From Pseudomonas sp. Irchel s3f7 (GTDB lineage: Bacteria > Pseudomonadota > Gammaproteobacteria > Pseudomonadales > Pseudomonadaceae), in the NCBI RefSeq assembly GCF_900187615.1, contig NZ_FYDO01000021.1, forward strand, positions 1 through 64,000: a stretch of 64,000 nt of DNA. The letters run 5' to 3'. Below the pieces are notes generated by a model. The model worked only from the letters and a program-made list of their open reading frames with translations. It made no database searches and was not told where the DNA came from. Positions 16,884 through 25,647 of the stretch are shown piece after piece. A program made the position numbers and the translations under genes. Each line of letters opens with the position of its first letter. Position 1 is the first letter of the stretch.

Positions 16884-19031
16884 ATGTCACTCAGACAACT
16901 TTCCATTCAATGGAAAATCACCCTGCTGGCCGGGCTCTGCCTGGCCGGTGTCGTGACCCTGCTGGTGGGTCTTTCGCTGTATCGCATGGAGCACAGCTCC
17001 GCGCTGGTGAAAGCCTCGAGCATGGAGATGTTGAACGTATCGGCTCAGGCGCGGATCGAGTCCCAGGGCGAAAATCAGGCGCTGGGCATTCGCCAGCAGT
17101 TCATGGACGCGTATCAGTACGGGCATGGTTTTTCACGCCAGGTGCTGTTTCTGCGCGACCAGGCCGAGAAGCGTTTTCTCGATGCCTTCGACCTGCGCGA
17201 AGACCTGACCCGTCAGGTCAAGTCGGCCCTGCAAGCCAACCCGGAACTGCTCGGCCTGTCGCTGGTGTTCGAACCCAATGGGCTGGACGGCAAGGACGAG
17301 TTGTTCAGCGGTCAGGCGGATCTGGGCAGCAACGACAAGGGCCGTTTTGCCCTGTACTGGTCGCAACCGACGCCAGGCAAAGTGACCTCCATGGCCCTGC
17401 CGGAATCAGACATGGCCGACACCCGCACCGGCCCCAGCGGTGAACCGGCCAACGCCTGGTTCACGTGCCCTCGCACAACGCTCAAGCCGTGCGTGATCGA
17501 ACCGTACTTCTATGAGATCGACGGCCAGAACGTGCTGATGACCAGTATCGTTTTCCCGCTGATGGTCAACGGCAAGGTGATTGCCTCGCTGTCGGTGGAC
17601 ATCAACCTCAACAGCCTGCAAACCCTCAGTCAGGGCGCGAGCAAAAAACTCTACGACGGCCAGACCAACGTCAGCATCATCAGCCCGGCCGGTTTGCTGG
17701 CCGGTTACAGCCCAGACGCCAGCAAACTCAGCCAGCGTCTGGATGCCGTCGACAAGACCAGCGGTACCGAGTTGCTGCACCTGCTCGCCACCAGCAGCGC
17801 GACCACCAGCCTGCACAGCAATCAACAACTGAAAGTGCTGGCGCCGTTCCAGCCGATTCCGGGCGGAAAGTCCTGGGGTGTACTGCTCGATGTACCGGAG
17901 AAGGTCCTGGTCGGACCCGCCGAAGCGCTGAAAAAACAACTGGATGAAAGCAACGCCGCCGGCACCCTGATGGAACTCGGCCTTGGCGCGCTCGCGGCGC
18001 TGATCGGCTTGTTGCTGGTGTGGTTGATGGCCCGCAGCGTGACCAAACCGATTCTCGGCGTGGCGCACATGCTCGAAGACATTGCCAGCGGCGAAGGTGA
18101 CCTGACCCGGCGCCTGGCCTATGACAAAAAAGATGAACTGGGCCAGTTGGCCGGCTGGTTCAACCGTTTCCTCGACAAGCTGCAACCGATCATTGCCGAC
18201 GTCAAACGCTCGGTGCAGGACGCCCGCAGCACCGCTGACCAGTCCTCCGCCATCGCCGCCCAGACCAGCGCCGGCATGGAGCAGCAATACCGTCAGGTGG
18301 ATCAGGTGGCCACCGCGTCCCACGAAATGAGCGCCACCGCCCAGGACGTCGCCCGCAGCGCCGCGCAAGCGGCCCACGCCGCCCGCGATGCCGATCAGGC
18401 GACCCGCCAGGGGTTGACCGTGATCGACCGCACCACCGCCAGCATCGACAACCTCGCCGCCGACATGAGCGCGGCAATGGTTCAAGTCGAAGGCCTGGCG
18501 GCCAACAGCGAAAAAATCGGTTCAGTGCTGGAAGTGATCCGCGCCATCGCCGAACAGACCAACCTGCTGGCGCTCAACGCCGCGATCGAGGCGGCCCGGG
18601 CCGGTGAAGCTGGACGCGGATTCGCCGTGGTGGCCGACGAAGTACGCAATCTGGCGCGGCGAACCCAGGAATCCGTAGAAGAAACCCGCGTGGTGATCGA
18701 ACAACTGCAAACCGGCACCCAAGAGGTGGTGGGTTCGATGAGCAACAGCCATCGCCAGGCCCAGGGCAGCGTCGAGCAAGTCGGTCAGGCCGTGACGGCA
18801 CTGCGCCAGATCGGCGACGCGGTCACGGTGATCAACGACATGAACATGCAGATCGCCAGCGCCGCCGAAGAACAGAGCGCTGTGGCCGAGGAGATCAACA
18901 ATAACGTCGCGACCATTCGTGACGTGACCGAGTCGCTGTCGGGCCAGGCCAACGAATCGGCACGGGTCAGCCAGTCACTCAACAGCCTGGCCAATCAGCA
19001 GCAGAGCTTGATGGATCAGTTCCGCGTTTAA
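16884..19031 (+). CDS. Methyl-accepting chemotaxis protein with periplasmic dCACHE-type sensor
   Basis: 715 residues. TM1 is at ~11-31. A ~325-residue periplasmic region is consistent with a double CACHE domain (FYEIDGQNVLMTSIVFPLMV, GVLLDVPEKVLVGPAEALKK near its end). TM2 is at ~360-383, HAMP at ~384-436 (RSVTKPILGVAHMLEDIASG), then the long coiled-coil signalling domain. Its hairpin tip EQTNLLALNAAIEAARAGEA starts near residue 555. Likely methylation sites flank the tip. It signals to CheA/CheW. Periplasmic ligand unknown; dCACHE receptors in Pseudomonas commonly bind amino acids, polyamines or organic acids. ATG 16884 is preceded by AAAGGAC. Confidence 0.9.
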   Translation: MSLRQLSIQWKITLLAGLCLAGVVTLLVGLSLYRMEHSSALVKASSMEMLNVSAQARIESQGENQALGIRQQFMDAYQYGHGFSRQVLFLRDQAEKRFLDAFDLREDLTRQVKSALQANPELLGLSLVFEPNGLDGKDELFSGQADLGSNDKGRFALYWSQPTPGKVTSMALPESDMADTRTGPSGEPANAWFTCPRTTLKPCVIEPYFYEIDGQNVLMTSIVFPLMVNGKVIASLSVDINLNSLQTLSQGASKKLYDGQTNVSIISPAGLLAGYSPDASKLSQRLDAVDKTSGTELLHLLATSSATTSLHSNQQLKVLAPFQPIPGGKSWGVLLDVPEKVLVGPAEALKKQLDESNAAGTLMELGLGALAALIGLLLVWLMARSVTKPILGVAHMLEDIASGEGDLTRRLAYDKKDELGQLAGWFNRFLDKLQPIIADVKRSVQDARSTADQSSAIAAQTSAGMEQQYRQVDQVATASHEMSATAQDVARSAAQAAHAARDADQATRQGLTVIDRTTASIDNLAADMSAAMVQVEGLAANSEKIGSVLEVIRAIAEQTNLLALNAAIEAARAGEAGRGFAVVADEVRNLARRTQESVEETRVVIEQLQTGTQEVVGSMSNSHRQAQGSVEQVGQAVTALRQIGDAVTVINDMNMQIASAAEEQSAVAEEINNNVATIRDVTESLSGQANESARVSQSLNSLANQQQSLMDQFRV

Positions 19032-19054
19032 GCCTGCTACTGCAACGTTAACTA

Positions 19055-19084
19055 CTGTAGGAGCGAGCTTGCTCGCTCCTACAG
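19055..19084. repeat. Compact REP palindrome, possible terminator
   Basis: CTGTAGGAGCGAGCTTGCTCGCTCCTACAG-like perfect fold-back of a REP arm at the end of the chemoreceptor gene, followed by GTTTTG. It may act as its transcription terminator. Confidence 0.7.
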
Positions 19085-19285
19085 GTTTTGTGTCCGCACT
19101 CAATGATGGCGAGTGGATATCTACCAAAACCTGATTAAGCTTCAAGGAACCTTGCAGCGATGCCAGGCGTCCACCTGCATGCAGGCTTCGCGCAATCCGT
19201 AATCCGATGACATCAGCCCCAGGGCCAGGGTGCGGCAACAATTGAGAGGTACTCCGGCCTAAAACAAGCACTACGGAGAACACTC

Positions 19286-20962
19286 ATGGCGGCAATCGAC
19301 AATACAACCACGGGCAGCACACCCAATCGCGGGATCACCAAGGAGGAGCGCAAGGTCATCTTCGCCTCGTCGTTGGGCACCGTGTTCGAGTGGTACGACT
19401 TTTACCTGTACGGCTCCCTCGCCGCGATCATCGCCAAGCACTTCTTCGCCGGCGTCAACGAGACCACTTCCTTCATCTTTGCATTGCTCGCCTTCGCCGC
19501 AGGCTTTGCCGTCCGGCCTTTCGGGGCAATTGTGTTCGGGCGACTGGGCGACATGATCGGGCGCAAACACACCTTCCTCATCACAATCGTGATCATGGGT
19601 GTTTCCACGGCTGTGGTGGGCTTGCTGCCGGGCTACGCGACCATTGGCGTGGCGGCACCGGTCATACTGATTACCCTGCGCTTGCTGCAAGGTCTGGCGT
19701 TGGGCGGTGAGTACGGCGGCGCGGCGACCTACGTGGCCGAACATGCGCCCAAAGGCAAACGGGGTTTTTTCACCTCATGGATTCAGACCACTGCGACCCT
19801 CGGCCTGTTTTTGTCCCTATTGGTGATCCTCACCTGCCGCACCGTGTTGGGCACTGAAGCCTTCGAAGCCTGGGGCTGGCGCATCCCTTTCCTGCTGTCG
19901 ATCCTGCTGCTGATTGTCTCGGTGTACATCCGCTTGCAGCTCAACGAATCGCCGGTGTTCCTGAAAATGAAGGCCGAAGGCAAATCGTCGAAGGCACCGC
20001 TGACCGAATCCTTCGCGCGCTGGGATAACCTGAAGATCGTGATCATGGCCCTGCTCGGCGGCACCGCCGGCCAGGCCGTTGTCTGGTACACCGGGCAGTT
20101 CTATGCGCTGTTCTTCCTGTTGCAGACGCTGAAGATCGACCCGCAGACCGCGAACTTGCTGATTGCCGGCTCGCTGCTGATCGGCACGCCGTTCTTCGTC
20201 ATCTTCGGCAGCCTGTCCGACCGCATCGGGCGCAAGGGCATCATCATGGCCGGGTGCATCATCGCGGCCCTGACCTACTTCCCGATCTTCCATGCGTTGA
20301 CTCAGTACGGTAACCCCGACGTGTTCATCGCGCAGGAGAAGAACCCGGTCACGGTGGTCGCCAATCCCGATCAGTGCTCGTTCCAGTTCGACCCGGTGGG
20401 CAAGGCCAAATTCACCAGTTCCTGCGACCTGGCCAAGACCGTGTTGGCCAAACGGGCCATCCCCTACAAGAACGTGAAGGCCGAGCCGGGCACCGTGGCA
20501 CAAGTGCGCATTGGCGAGAACGTGATCCAGAGCTTCGAGGGCACCGGCATGCCGGCCGCCGACTTCAAGGCCCAGAACGATGCCTTCACCGCGAACCTCG
20601 CCAAGGCCCTAAAGGACGCCGGTTACCCAGAGAAGGCCGACCCGGCCAAGACCAACTATCCGATGGTGCTGCTGCTCCTGACCATCCTGGTGATCTACGT
20701 GACCATGGTCTACGGGCCGATTGCCGCGTGGCTGGTGGAACTGTTTCCGGCGCGCATCCGCTACACCTCGATGTCTCTGCCTTATCACATCGGTAACGGC
20801 TGGTTCGGTGGGTTCCTGCCGACAGTGGCATTCGCCATGGTGGCGGCCACGGGGGATATCTACTACGGGCTGTGGTACCCGATCGTCATCGCGGTGATGA
20901 CGGCCGTGCTGGGGATTTTCTTCATGCCCGAAACCAAGGATCGGGAGATTCATCACACCTGA
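19286..20962 (+). CDS. MHS-family MFS transporter (metabolite:H+ symporter) with large extra loop
   Basis: 558 residues. The N-terminus has the MHS hallmarks SSLGTVFEWYDFYLYGSLA, RPFGAIVFGRLGDMIGRKH and LLQGLALGGEYGGAATYVAE. These identify proton symporters for organic acids or osmolytes (ProP/KgtP/ShiA relatives). Unlike standard ~430-residue members, an extra ~115-residue hydrophilic loop lies at ~340-455 between C-half helices (QEKNPVTVVANPDQCSF...KADPAKTNYP). It contains two cysteines that could form a disulfide if periplasmic. Helices resume with VLLLLTILVIYVTMVYGP. ATG 19286 follows CGGAGAA. Substrate unknown. Confidence 0.85.
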   Translation: MAAIDNTTTGSTPNRGITKEERKVIFASSLGTVFEWYDFYLYGSLAAIIAKHFFAGVNETTSFIFALLAFAAGFAVRPFGAIVFGRLGDMIGRKHTFLITIVIMGVSTAVVGLLPGYATIGVAAPVILITLRLLQGLALGGEYGGAATYVAEHAPKGKRGFFTSWIQTTATLGLFLSLLVILTCRTVLGTEAFEAWGWRIPFLLSILLLIVSVYIRLQLNESPVFLKMKAEGKSSKAPLTESFARWDNLKIVIMALLGGTAGQAVVWYTGQFYALFFLLQTLKIDPQTANLLIAGSLLIGTPFFVIFGSLSDRIGRKGIIMAGCIIAALTYFPIFHALTQYGNPDVFIAQEKNPVTVVANPDQCSFQFDPVGKAKFTSSCDLAKTVLAKRAIPYKNVKAEPGTVAQVRIGENVIQSFEGTGMPAADFKAQNDAFTANLAKALKDAGYPEKADPAKTNYPMVLLLLTILVIYVTMVYGPIAAWLVELFPARIRYTSMSLPYHIGNGWFGGFLPTVAFAMVAATGDIYYGLWYPIVIAVMTAVLGIFFMPETKDREIHHT

Positions 20963-20981
20963 GACAGGGCGTGAAAAAATC

Positions 20982-21074
20982 CTGTGGCGAGGGAGCTTGC
21001 TCCCGCTGGGGTGCGAAGCGGCCCCAAAAAAGGGACTGCTACGCAGTCCAGCGGGAGCAAGCTCCCTCGCCACA
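20982..21074. repeat. REPIN (GGCGAGGGAGCTTGCTCCC type)
   Basis: CTGTGGCGAGGGAGCTTGCT at 20982 onward mirrored by GGGAGCAAGCTCCCTCGCCA at 21054 onward. Same subtype as 16681, including the intervening GGTGCGAAGCGGCCCC-like loop sequence, so the two copies are clearly related as whole REPINs. Confidence 0.8.
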
Positions 21075-21112
21075 AGGTGTTTTTATGATGGTGATTCAGG
21101 TAGCTGTCGAAT

Positions 21113-22426
21113 TTAGCGCTTCGGCAATTCGATCAGCACTTTCAACCCGCCCCACTCGCTCTCCAGCAGCGACAACCGGCCGCCCCAGGTGTCAACGATG
21201 TCGCGCACGATGCCCAACCCCAACCCATGCCCGTCGGTTTGCTCGTCCAGCCGCGTGCCGCGACTGAACACCTGATCGCGGCGATTTTCGGGAATGCCCG
21301 GGCCATCGTCTTCAACGCTGAGTTCGAACGCCTCGGCCGTCTCGACAACGCTCAGCCGCACTTCGGCATCCGCCCATTTGCAAGCGTTGTCCAGCAAGTT
21401 GCCCAGCAGTTCCAGCAAGTCTTCGCGATCCCACGGCAACTGCAAACCGGCCGGTGCGCGATAACTCAACGCCAGATGTTCGCCGTGGATCATGTTCAAG
21501 GTTGCGAGCAATCCCGGCAGTTCAGCGTCGCAATCAAACAGCGCCCCCGGCAGCGCATCGCCGGACAGCCGCGCCCGATTGAGCTCGCGATTGAGCCGCT
21601 GCTGGACTTGCTCCAGTTGCTGCTTGAGGACTTTACGCAGTTGCGGGTGCGCATCGAGTTGTTCGCTTGAGGCCAGGCTCAACAACACCGCCAGCGGCGT
21701 CTTCAGGGCATGACCGAGATTGCCCAAGGCATTGCGCGAGCGCTTGAGACTGTCTTCGGTGTGCGCCAGCAAATGGTTGATCTGCGCCACCAGCGGTTCC
21801 AGCTCCACCGGCACTTGATCATCGAGTTGCGAACGCTGGCCCTGCTGCAACTGCGCGATTTGCTCGCGGGCCTTTTCCAGCGGTCGCAAGGCGCGGCGCA
21901 CGGTGATGCGCTGCAGCAGCAAAATCAGCAGCAAGCCCGCCAGTCCGAGCGCCAGACCCAGTTGCTGCATACGCCGGAAGCTCTCGCGCACGGGCGTGTA
22001 ATCCTGCGCGACGCTGATGGAAATCGATTGACCGAGGCGCCGATAGTCCGTGCGCAACACCAACAGTTGCTGCCCTTCGGGCCCCAGTTGCAGATTGCTG
22101 TGCAGGCCCGGCTGATCGAGTTGCGGCAGTTCCTGGTCCCACAACGAACGAGAGCGCCAATGGTTGTCGGCAAAGTCGATGCGGAAATAATGCCCGGAGA
22201 ATGGCCGCTGATAGGCCGGCGACAGGTGCCGCTCGTCCAGCTGCAAGCCTTGCGGGCCTCGCACCAGCGCCAGCAGCAGGCTCTCGCTGTCGTTGCGCAG
22301 CCCGGCTTCGAGGTAGCGCTGCAAACCCATTTCGAACAGCCACAAACTTGATTGCGCCAGCACCAGGCCGACGATCACCATCACGCTGATCAAACCCAGA
22401 CTCAAGCGGCGCTGGATCGACCTCAC
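21113..22426 (-). CDS. Sensor histidine kinase (BqsS/CarS-like arrangement)
   Basis: 437 residues. TM1 is at ~13-33, a ~120-residue periplasmic sensor follows (AYQRPFSGHYFRID), and TM2 is at ~155-175. A HAMP-like segment precedes the dimerisation/phosphoacceptor box LGHALKTPLAVL (His near residue 239). The N box is NLLDNACKWA; the G boxes are DDGPGIPE and GHGLGLGI. It overlaps the upstream response regulator by 4 nt. The order PepSY-PepSY-regulator-kinase recalls the Pseudomonas CarSR/BqsRS cation-sensing loci, but I see no RExxE iron motif in the sensor domain, so that identity is not claimed. Confidence 0.87.
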   Translation of the reverse strand: MRSIQRRLSLGLISVMVIVGLVLAQSSLWLFEMGLQRYLEAGLRNDSESLLLALVRGPQGLQLDERHLSPAYQRPFSGHYFRIDFADNHWRSRSLWDQELPQLDQPGLHSNLQLGPEGQQLLVLRTDYRRLGQSISISVAQDYTPVRESFRRMQQLGLALGLAGLLLILLLQRITVRRALRPLEKAREQIAQLQQGQRSQLDDQVPVELEPLVAQINHLLAHTEDSLKRSRNALGNLGHALKTPLAVLLSLASSEQLDAHPQLRKVLKQQLEQVQQRLNRELNRARLSGDALPGALFDCDAELPGLLATLNMIHGEHLALSYRAPAGLQLPWDREDLLELLGNLLDNACKWADAEVRLSVVETAEAFELSVEDDGPGIPENRRDQVFSRGTRLDEQTDGHGLGLGIVRDIVDTWGGRLSLLESEWGGLKVLIELPKR

Positions 22427-23091
22427 CGGGCTTGCCCACCGAACAGATAACCCTGGCCACGACGGGTTTCGATCACGCTTTTGCCGAGTTTGCGCCGCAA
22501 GTGGTTAACGTGGACTTCCAGCACATTGGAATCGCGCTCGGTTTCGCCGTCGTAAAGGTGCTCGGCGAGATGGCTTTTGGAGAGGATCTGCTCGGGGTGC
22601 AGCATGAAATAACGCAGCAAGCGAAATTCCGCAGCTGTCAGTTGAATGTCGGCGCCGTCGCGGACTACGCATTGACGACCTTCGTCCAGATGCAGCCCGG
22701 CAGCCTGGAGGGTCGGTTGATTGACCTGCCCGTGGGAGCGGCGCAACAGCGCCTGAATGCGCAAATGCAGCTCTTCGGGATGGAACGGTTTGGTCAGGTA
22801 ATCGTCGGCACCGGCCTTGAGCCCTTCGATGCGTTCAGCCCAGGAACCGCGTGCGGTCAAAATCAGCACCGGGGTCGCCAGGCCGCCCGCTCGCCATTGC
22901 GCCAGTACGTCCAGCCCCGGCATCCCCGGCAAACCGAGGTCGAGGATGATCAGGTCATACGGCTCGGTGCTGCCCTGATGCACCGCATCGCGCCCGTCGG
23001 CCAACCAGTCCACGGCATAGCCCTGACGGTTGAGGCCGGCCAACAGTTCGTCCGCGAGGGGGACGTGGTCTTCCACCAGGAGCAAACGCAT
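22423..23091 (-). CDS. OmpR-family response regulator
   Basis: 222 residues. The receiver domain has the acidic pair ED7-8, phosphoacceptor Asp51 (LIILDLGLPGMPGLD) and Lys in DDYLTKPFHPEEL. A winged-helix DNA-binding domain follows (TAAEFRLLRYFMLHPEQILSKSHL, VLEVHVNHLRRKLG). It ends 4 nt inside the kinase start and begins 3 bp after the PepSY gene, so it forms one operon with both. Confidence 0.93.
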   Translation of the reverse strand: MRLLLVEDHVPLADELLAGLNRQGYAVDWLADGRDAVHQGSTEPYDLIILDLGLPGMPGLDVLAQWRAGGLATPVLILTARGSWAERIEGLKAGADDYLTKPFHPEELHLRIQALLRRSHGQVNQPTLQAAGLHLDEGRQCVVRDGADIQLTAAEFRLLRYFMLHPEQILSKSHLAEHLYDGETERDSNVLEVHVNHLRRKLGKSVIETRRGQGYLFGGQAR

Positions 23092-23094
23092 CGG

Positions 23095-23415
23095 TCAATC
23101 TTCCTTGTCTTTGATCAGTTGGCCGGTGGTGGCGCTGAAGTCCAGTTCGCGGACCACGCCTTCGGCGGTCAGCAACTCGACTTCATAAATGTAGACGTCG
23201 TGCTTCTGTTCAAGCTCGGCTTCCAGCAGTTTCGCGTCGGGGTAGCGGTCCAGTGCCTGCTGCAGCAATTGCTCCAGCGGCATGATCACACCCTGTTGAC
23301 GCAGGCGCAGGGCTTCGTCCTGATCCAGGTCGCGGGCCATCACCACCGAGCAAAATGCCAGAAGCACCAGGGCGATTCGAGCGCCGGAACATCGGTTTGA
23401 AAAAAACACCTTCAT
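23095..23415 (-). CDS. Periplasmic PepSY-domain protein, second copy
   Basis: 106 residues. The signal peptide (GARIALVLLAFCSVVMA) is followed by one PepSY domain (RDLDQDEALRLRQQGVIMPL, VYIYEVELLTAEGVVRELDF, GQLIKDKED). It is a tandem paralogue of the gene before it, which it overlaps by one base. PepSY domains are thought to inhibit peptidases or bind cations. Located in a two-component operon, the protein may be a periplasmic accessory of the kinase or an output of the system. Confidence 0.8.
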   Translation of the reverse strand: MKVFFSNRCSGARIALVLLAFCSVVMARDLDQDEALRLRQQGVIMPLEQLLQQALDRYPDAKLLEAELEQKHDVYIYEVELLTAEGVVRELDFSATTGQLIKDKED

Positions 23416-23723
23416 TACGAATCCTGATGATCCTTGAGTATCTGCCCGCTGACCGCGTCTAATTCCAGATCCCAGTGAATGCCCTGCGGATCGCGCAGTT
23501 CCACCTGGTAGATGTACTTGCCGTACGATTCTTCCAGTTCGGTTTCCGTCACGGTCGAGCCGGGATGTCTGGCCAGTGCGGTGGCGTTGAGTTTCTCGAA
23601 AGACACAATGGTACCAGCGTCACGCAGTCTCAGGGCTTCATCAGGGCCAAGGTCACGGGCGTGGGTAACACTGGCGGCCAAGCCGATGATGGACGCGGTG
23701 AACAGGGCAGTCAGGGTTTTCAT
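23415..23723 (-). CDS. Periplasmic PepSY-domain protein, first copy
   Basis: 102 residues from ATG 23723, which has GGAGACACCC immediately upstream. Signal peptide LTALFTASIIGLAASVTHA, then a PepSY domain parallel to its neighbour (ARDLGPDEALRLRDAGTIVS, KYIYQVELRDPQGIHWDLEL, GQILKDHQDS). First gene of the four-gene operon. The two copies share the DxDEALRLR start and GQ(I/L)(L/I)KD end, showing tandem duplication. Confidence 0.8.
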   Translation of the reverse strand: MKTLTALFTASIIGLAASVTHARDLGPDEALRLRDAGTIVSFEKLNATALARHPGSTVTETELEESYGKYIYQVELRDPQGIHWDLELDAVSGQILKDHQDS

Positions 23724-23822
23724 GGGTGTCTCCGTATTCTTTTCGGTGTTGCGTACGCGAGCCACGTTAACTGGATGAACTTAATTGAAACTGAATGGCC
23801 ATCATTGGCCACATCCAACCCC

Positions 23823-23919
23823 CTGTAGGAGCTGCCGCAGGCTGCGATCTTTTTCTCGATTTCACTTGAGTCGTCAGCAAAAACTTCCAAAGATCGCAGC
23901 CTTCGGCAGCACCTACACA
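23823..23919. repeat. REPIN (GGAGCTGCCGCAGGCTGCGATC type)
   Basis: CTGTAGGAGCTGCCGCAGGC at 23823 onward and GATCGCAGCCTTCGGCAGCA at 23893 onward: a third REP subtype, also seen at 33075. Confidence 0.75.
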
Positions 23920-23934
23920 GACACAGAGACCGGT

Positions 23935-25014
23935 ATGACCGCCATCCACATCAAGTTTCCTTCACTGACGATCAAGGCCGGACCGCGTGCTTTGGCGCGT
24001 ATCCGTGAAAACGGCCTGAACGCCGCCGACGTCGGCACCCTGCCCGGCGCGGCGGGCGGGCCGAAGGCGCTGGGGATTCAAGGTCTGGACCTGGCACTGT
24101 TCGGCGAGTGGTTGCCGTCGGCGCCCCGGGAGCGGTCGCTGATCGGCGCCTCGGTGGGTTCCTGGCGCTTCGCCAGTGCCTGCCTGCCGGACGCCGCCGA
24201 AGGCATCCGGCGCCTCGGGCAGTTGTACACCGAGCAGAACTTCGCCAAAGGCGTGACCATGGCGCAGATCAGCCAGAGCTCGCAGCGCATGCTCGATGAC
24301 CTGCTTGACGGCCGCGATGCCTCGATCCTCGACAACACCTATTACCGCTTGAACATCATGGTGGTCAAAAGCCACGGTTGGCTCGCGGACGATCATCGCG
24401 GGCGGCTGGGTCTGGGACTGTCCTCGGTGATCGCTGACAACCTGCGCGGTCGCGCACGCCTGGCGCGTCACTTCGAACGCCTGATCATCCATGACCCGCG
24501 ATGGGCACCGCCGGTCGATGCCTTGAACGATTTCCCCTCACGCTTCGTCGCCCTCAACACCGGCAACCTGCGCCAGGCCTTGCTGGCCTCAGGCTCGATC
24601 CCGATGGTGATGGAAGGCGTGCGCGACCTGCCGGGTGCCGGCGTTGGCACTTTCCGTGACGGCGGTCTGCTGGACTATCACCTCGACCTGCCCTACAGCG
24701 GCAATGACATCGTGCTCTATCCGCACTTCACCGACCGGGTGATCCCCGGCTGGTTCGACAAAACCCTGCCATGGCGCCGCGCCTGCCCGGAACGCCTGCA
24801 GAATGTGCTGTTGCTGGCACCGTCGAAGGAATACCTGGCGCGCCTGCCCTACGGCAAGTTACCGGACCGTAATGACTTCAAACGCTTCATGGGCGATGCG
24901 CCGGGCCGGCAGAAATACTGGCGTGCGACGATGGATGAAAGCCGTCGCCTGGGTGACGAGTTCCTTGAACTGGCCGCCAACGGTCGCCTTGGCGAACGCT
25001 TGCTGACCCTTTAG
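23935..25014 (+). CDS. Patatin-like phospholipase family protein
   Basis: 359 residues from ATG 23935. Oxyanion-hole glycine-rich loop GAAGGPKALG (~38-47), nucleophile elbow GASVGSW (Ser73), and the dyad Asp in FRDGGLLDY (~Asp242): the Ser-Asp catalytic dyad of patatin-type lipid acyl hydrolases. No signal peptide, so probably cytoplasmic or delivered by another route. The C-terminal ~80 residues are charged and helical. It is not linked to a secretion cluster here. Substrate likely a phospholipid or acyl ester. The upstream in-frame start at 23785 lies before the REPIN and is rejected. Confidence 0.82.
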   Translation: MTAIHIKFPSLTIKAGPRALARIRENGLNAADVGTLPGAAGGPKALGIQGLDLALFGEWLPSAPRERSLIGASVGSWRFASACLPDAAEGIRRLGQLYTEQNFAKGVTMAQISQSSQRMLDDLLDGRDASILDNTYYRLNIMVVKSHGWLADDHRGRLGLGLSSVIADNLRGRARLARHFERLIIHDPRWAPPVDALNDFPSRFVALNTGNLRQALLASGSIPMVMEGVRDLPGAGVGTFRDGGLLDYHLDLPYSGNDIVLYPHFTDRVIPGWFDKTLPWRRACPERLQNVLLLAPSKEYLARLPYGKLPDRNDFKRFMGDAPGRQKYWRATMDESRRLGDEFLELAANGRLGERLLTL

Positions 25015-25089
25015 TCAGGACAAACTGGTAAACTCGCCGCCTGCCCGAATCGCTGCGGCGACGCCACCTGAACAGAGCTGAAAAACATC

Positions 25090-25446
25090 GTGGAAATTTT
25101 CAAAGAGTTTACCTTCGAATCCGCCCACCGCCTGCCCCACGTACCGGACGGCCACAAGTGCGGGCGCCTGCACGGTCACTCGTTCAAAGTGGCGATTCAC
25201 CTGAGCGGCGATCTTGATCCGCACACCGGCTGGATTCGCGACTTCTCGGAGATCAAGGCGATCTTCAAGCCGCTGTACGAGCGTCTGGACCATAACTACC
25301 TGAACGACATCCCCGGCCTGGAAAACCCGACCAGCGAAGTGCTGGCCAAATTCATCTGGACCGAACTCAAGCCGTTGTTGCCGGAACTCAGCGCGATCCG
25401 TATCCACGAGACATGCACCAGCGGTTGCATCTATCGCGGCGAGTAA
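25090..25446 (+). CDS. queD: 6-carboxy-5,6,7,8-tetrahydropterin synthase QueD
   Basis: 118 residues, GTG start. Zinc ligands His13 (FESAHRL), His28 and His30 (GRLHGH), catalytic Cys24 (HKCGRLHGH) and the catalytic HNYLND segment identify the PTPS/QueD family. It converts dihydroneopterin triphosphate to carboxytetrahydropterin in queuosine tRNA modification. The length is exactly the short bacterial QueD form. The GTG start gives the conserved MEIFKEFTFE N-terminus. Confidence 0.93.
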   Translation: MEIFKEFTFESAHRLPHVPDGHKCGRLHGHSFKVAIHLSGDLDPHTGWIRDFSEIKAIFKPLYERLDHNYLNDIPGLENPTSEVLAKFIWTELKPLLPELSAIRIHETCTSGCIYRGE

Positions 25447-25468
25447 CACGGCAAAACAAATGTAAATC

Positions 25469-25560
25469 CCTGTGGGAGCGAGCCTGCTCGCGATAGCGTC
25501 GGCACATTCAACATCAATGTGACAGACAAACGGCTATCGCGAACCGGCTCGCTCCCACAG
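25469..25560. repeat. REPIN
   Basis: CTGTGGGAGCGAGCCTGCTC at 25469 onward and GCGAACCGGCTCGCTCCCAC at 25539 onward, between queD and codA. It fills most of the gap, so codA probably has its promoter in 25561-25647. Confidence 0.75.
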
Positions 25561-25647
25561 TCGTTTTACGCTGATCAATGTCACTGGCGGGGAATGCCGC
25601 AGTCGGGCTAACGTATCGACTACACGATCTCCAAAAGGACTCACCTC

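Noticed and set aside
25015..25089. preQ1 riboswitch ahead of queD
   Set aside because: No C-rich/A-rich pseudoknot pattern is present; the leader is too short.
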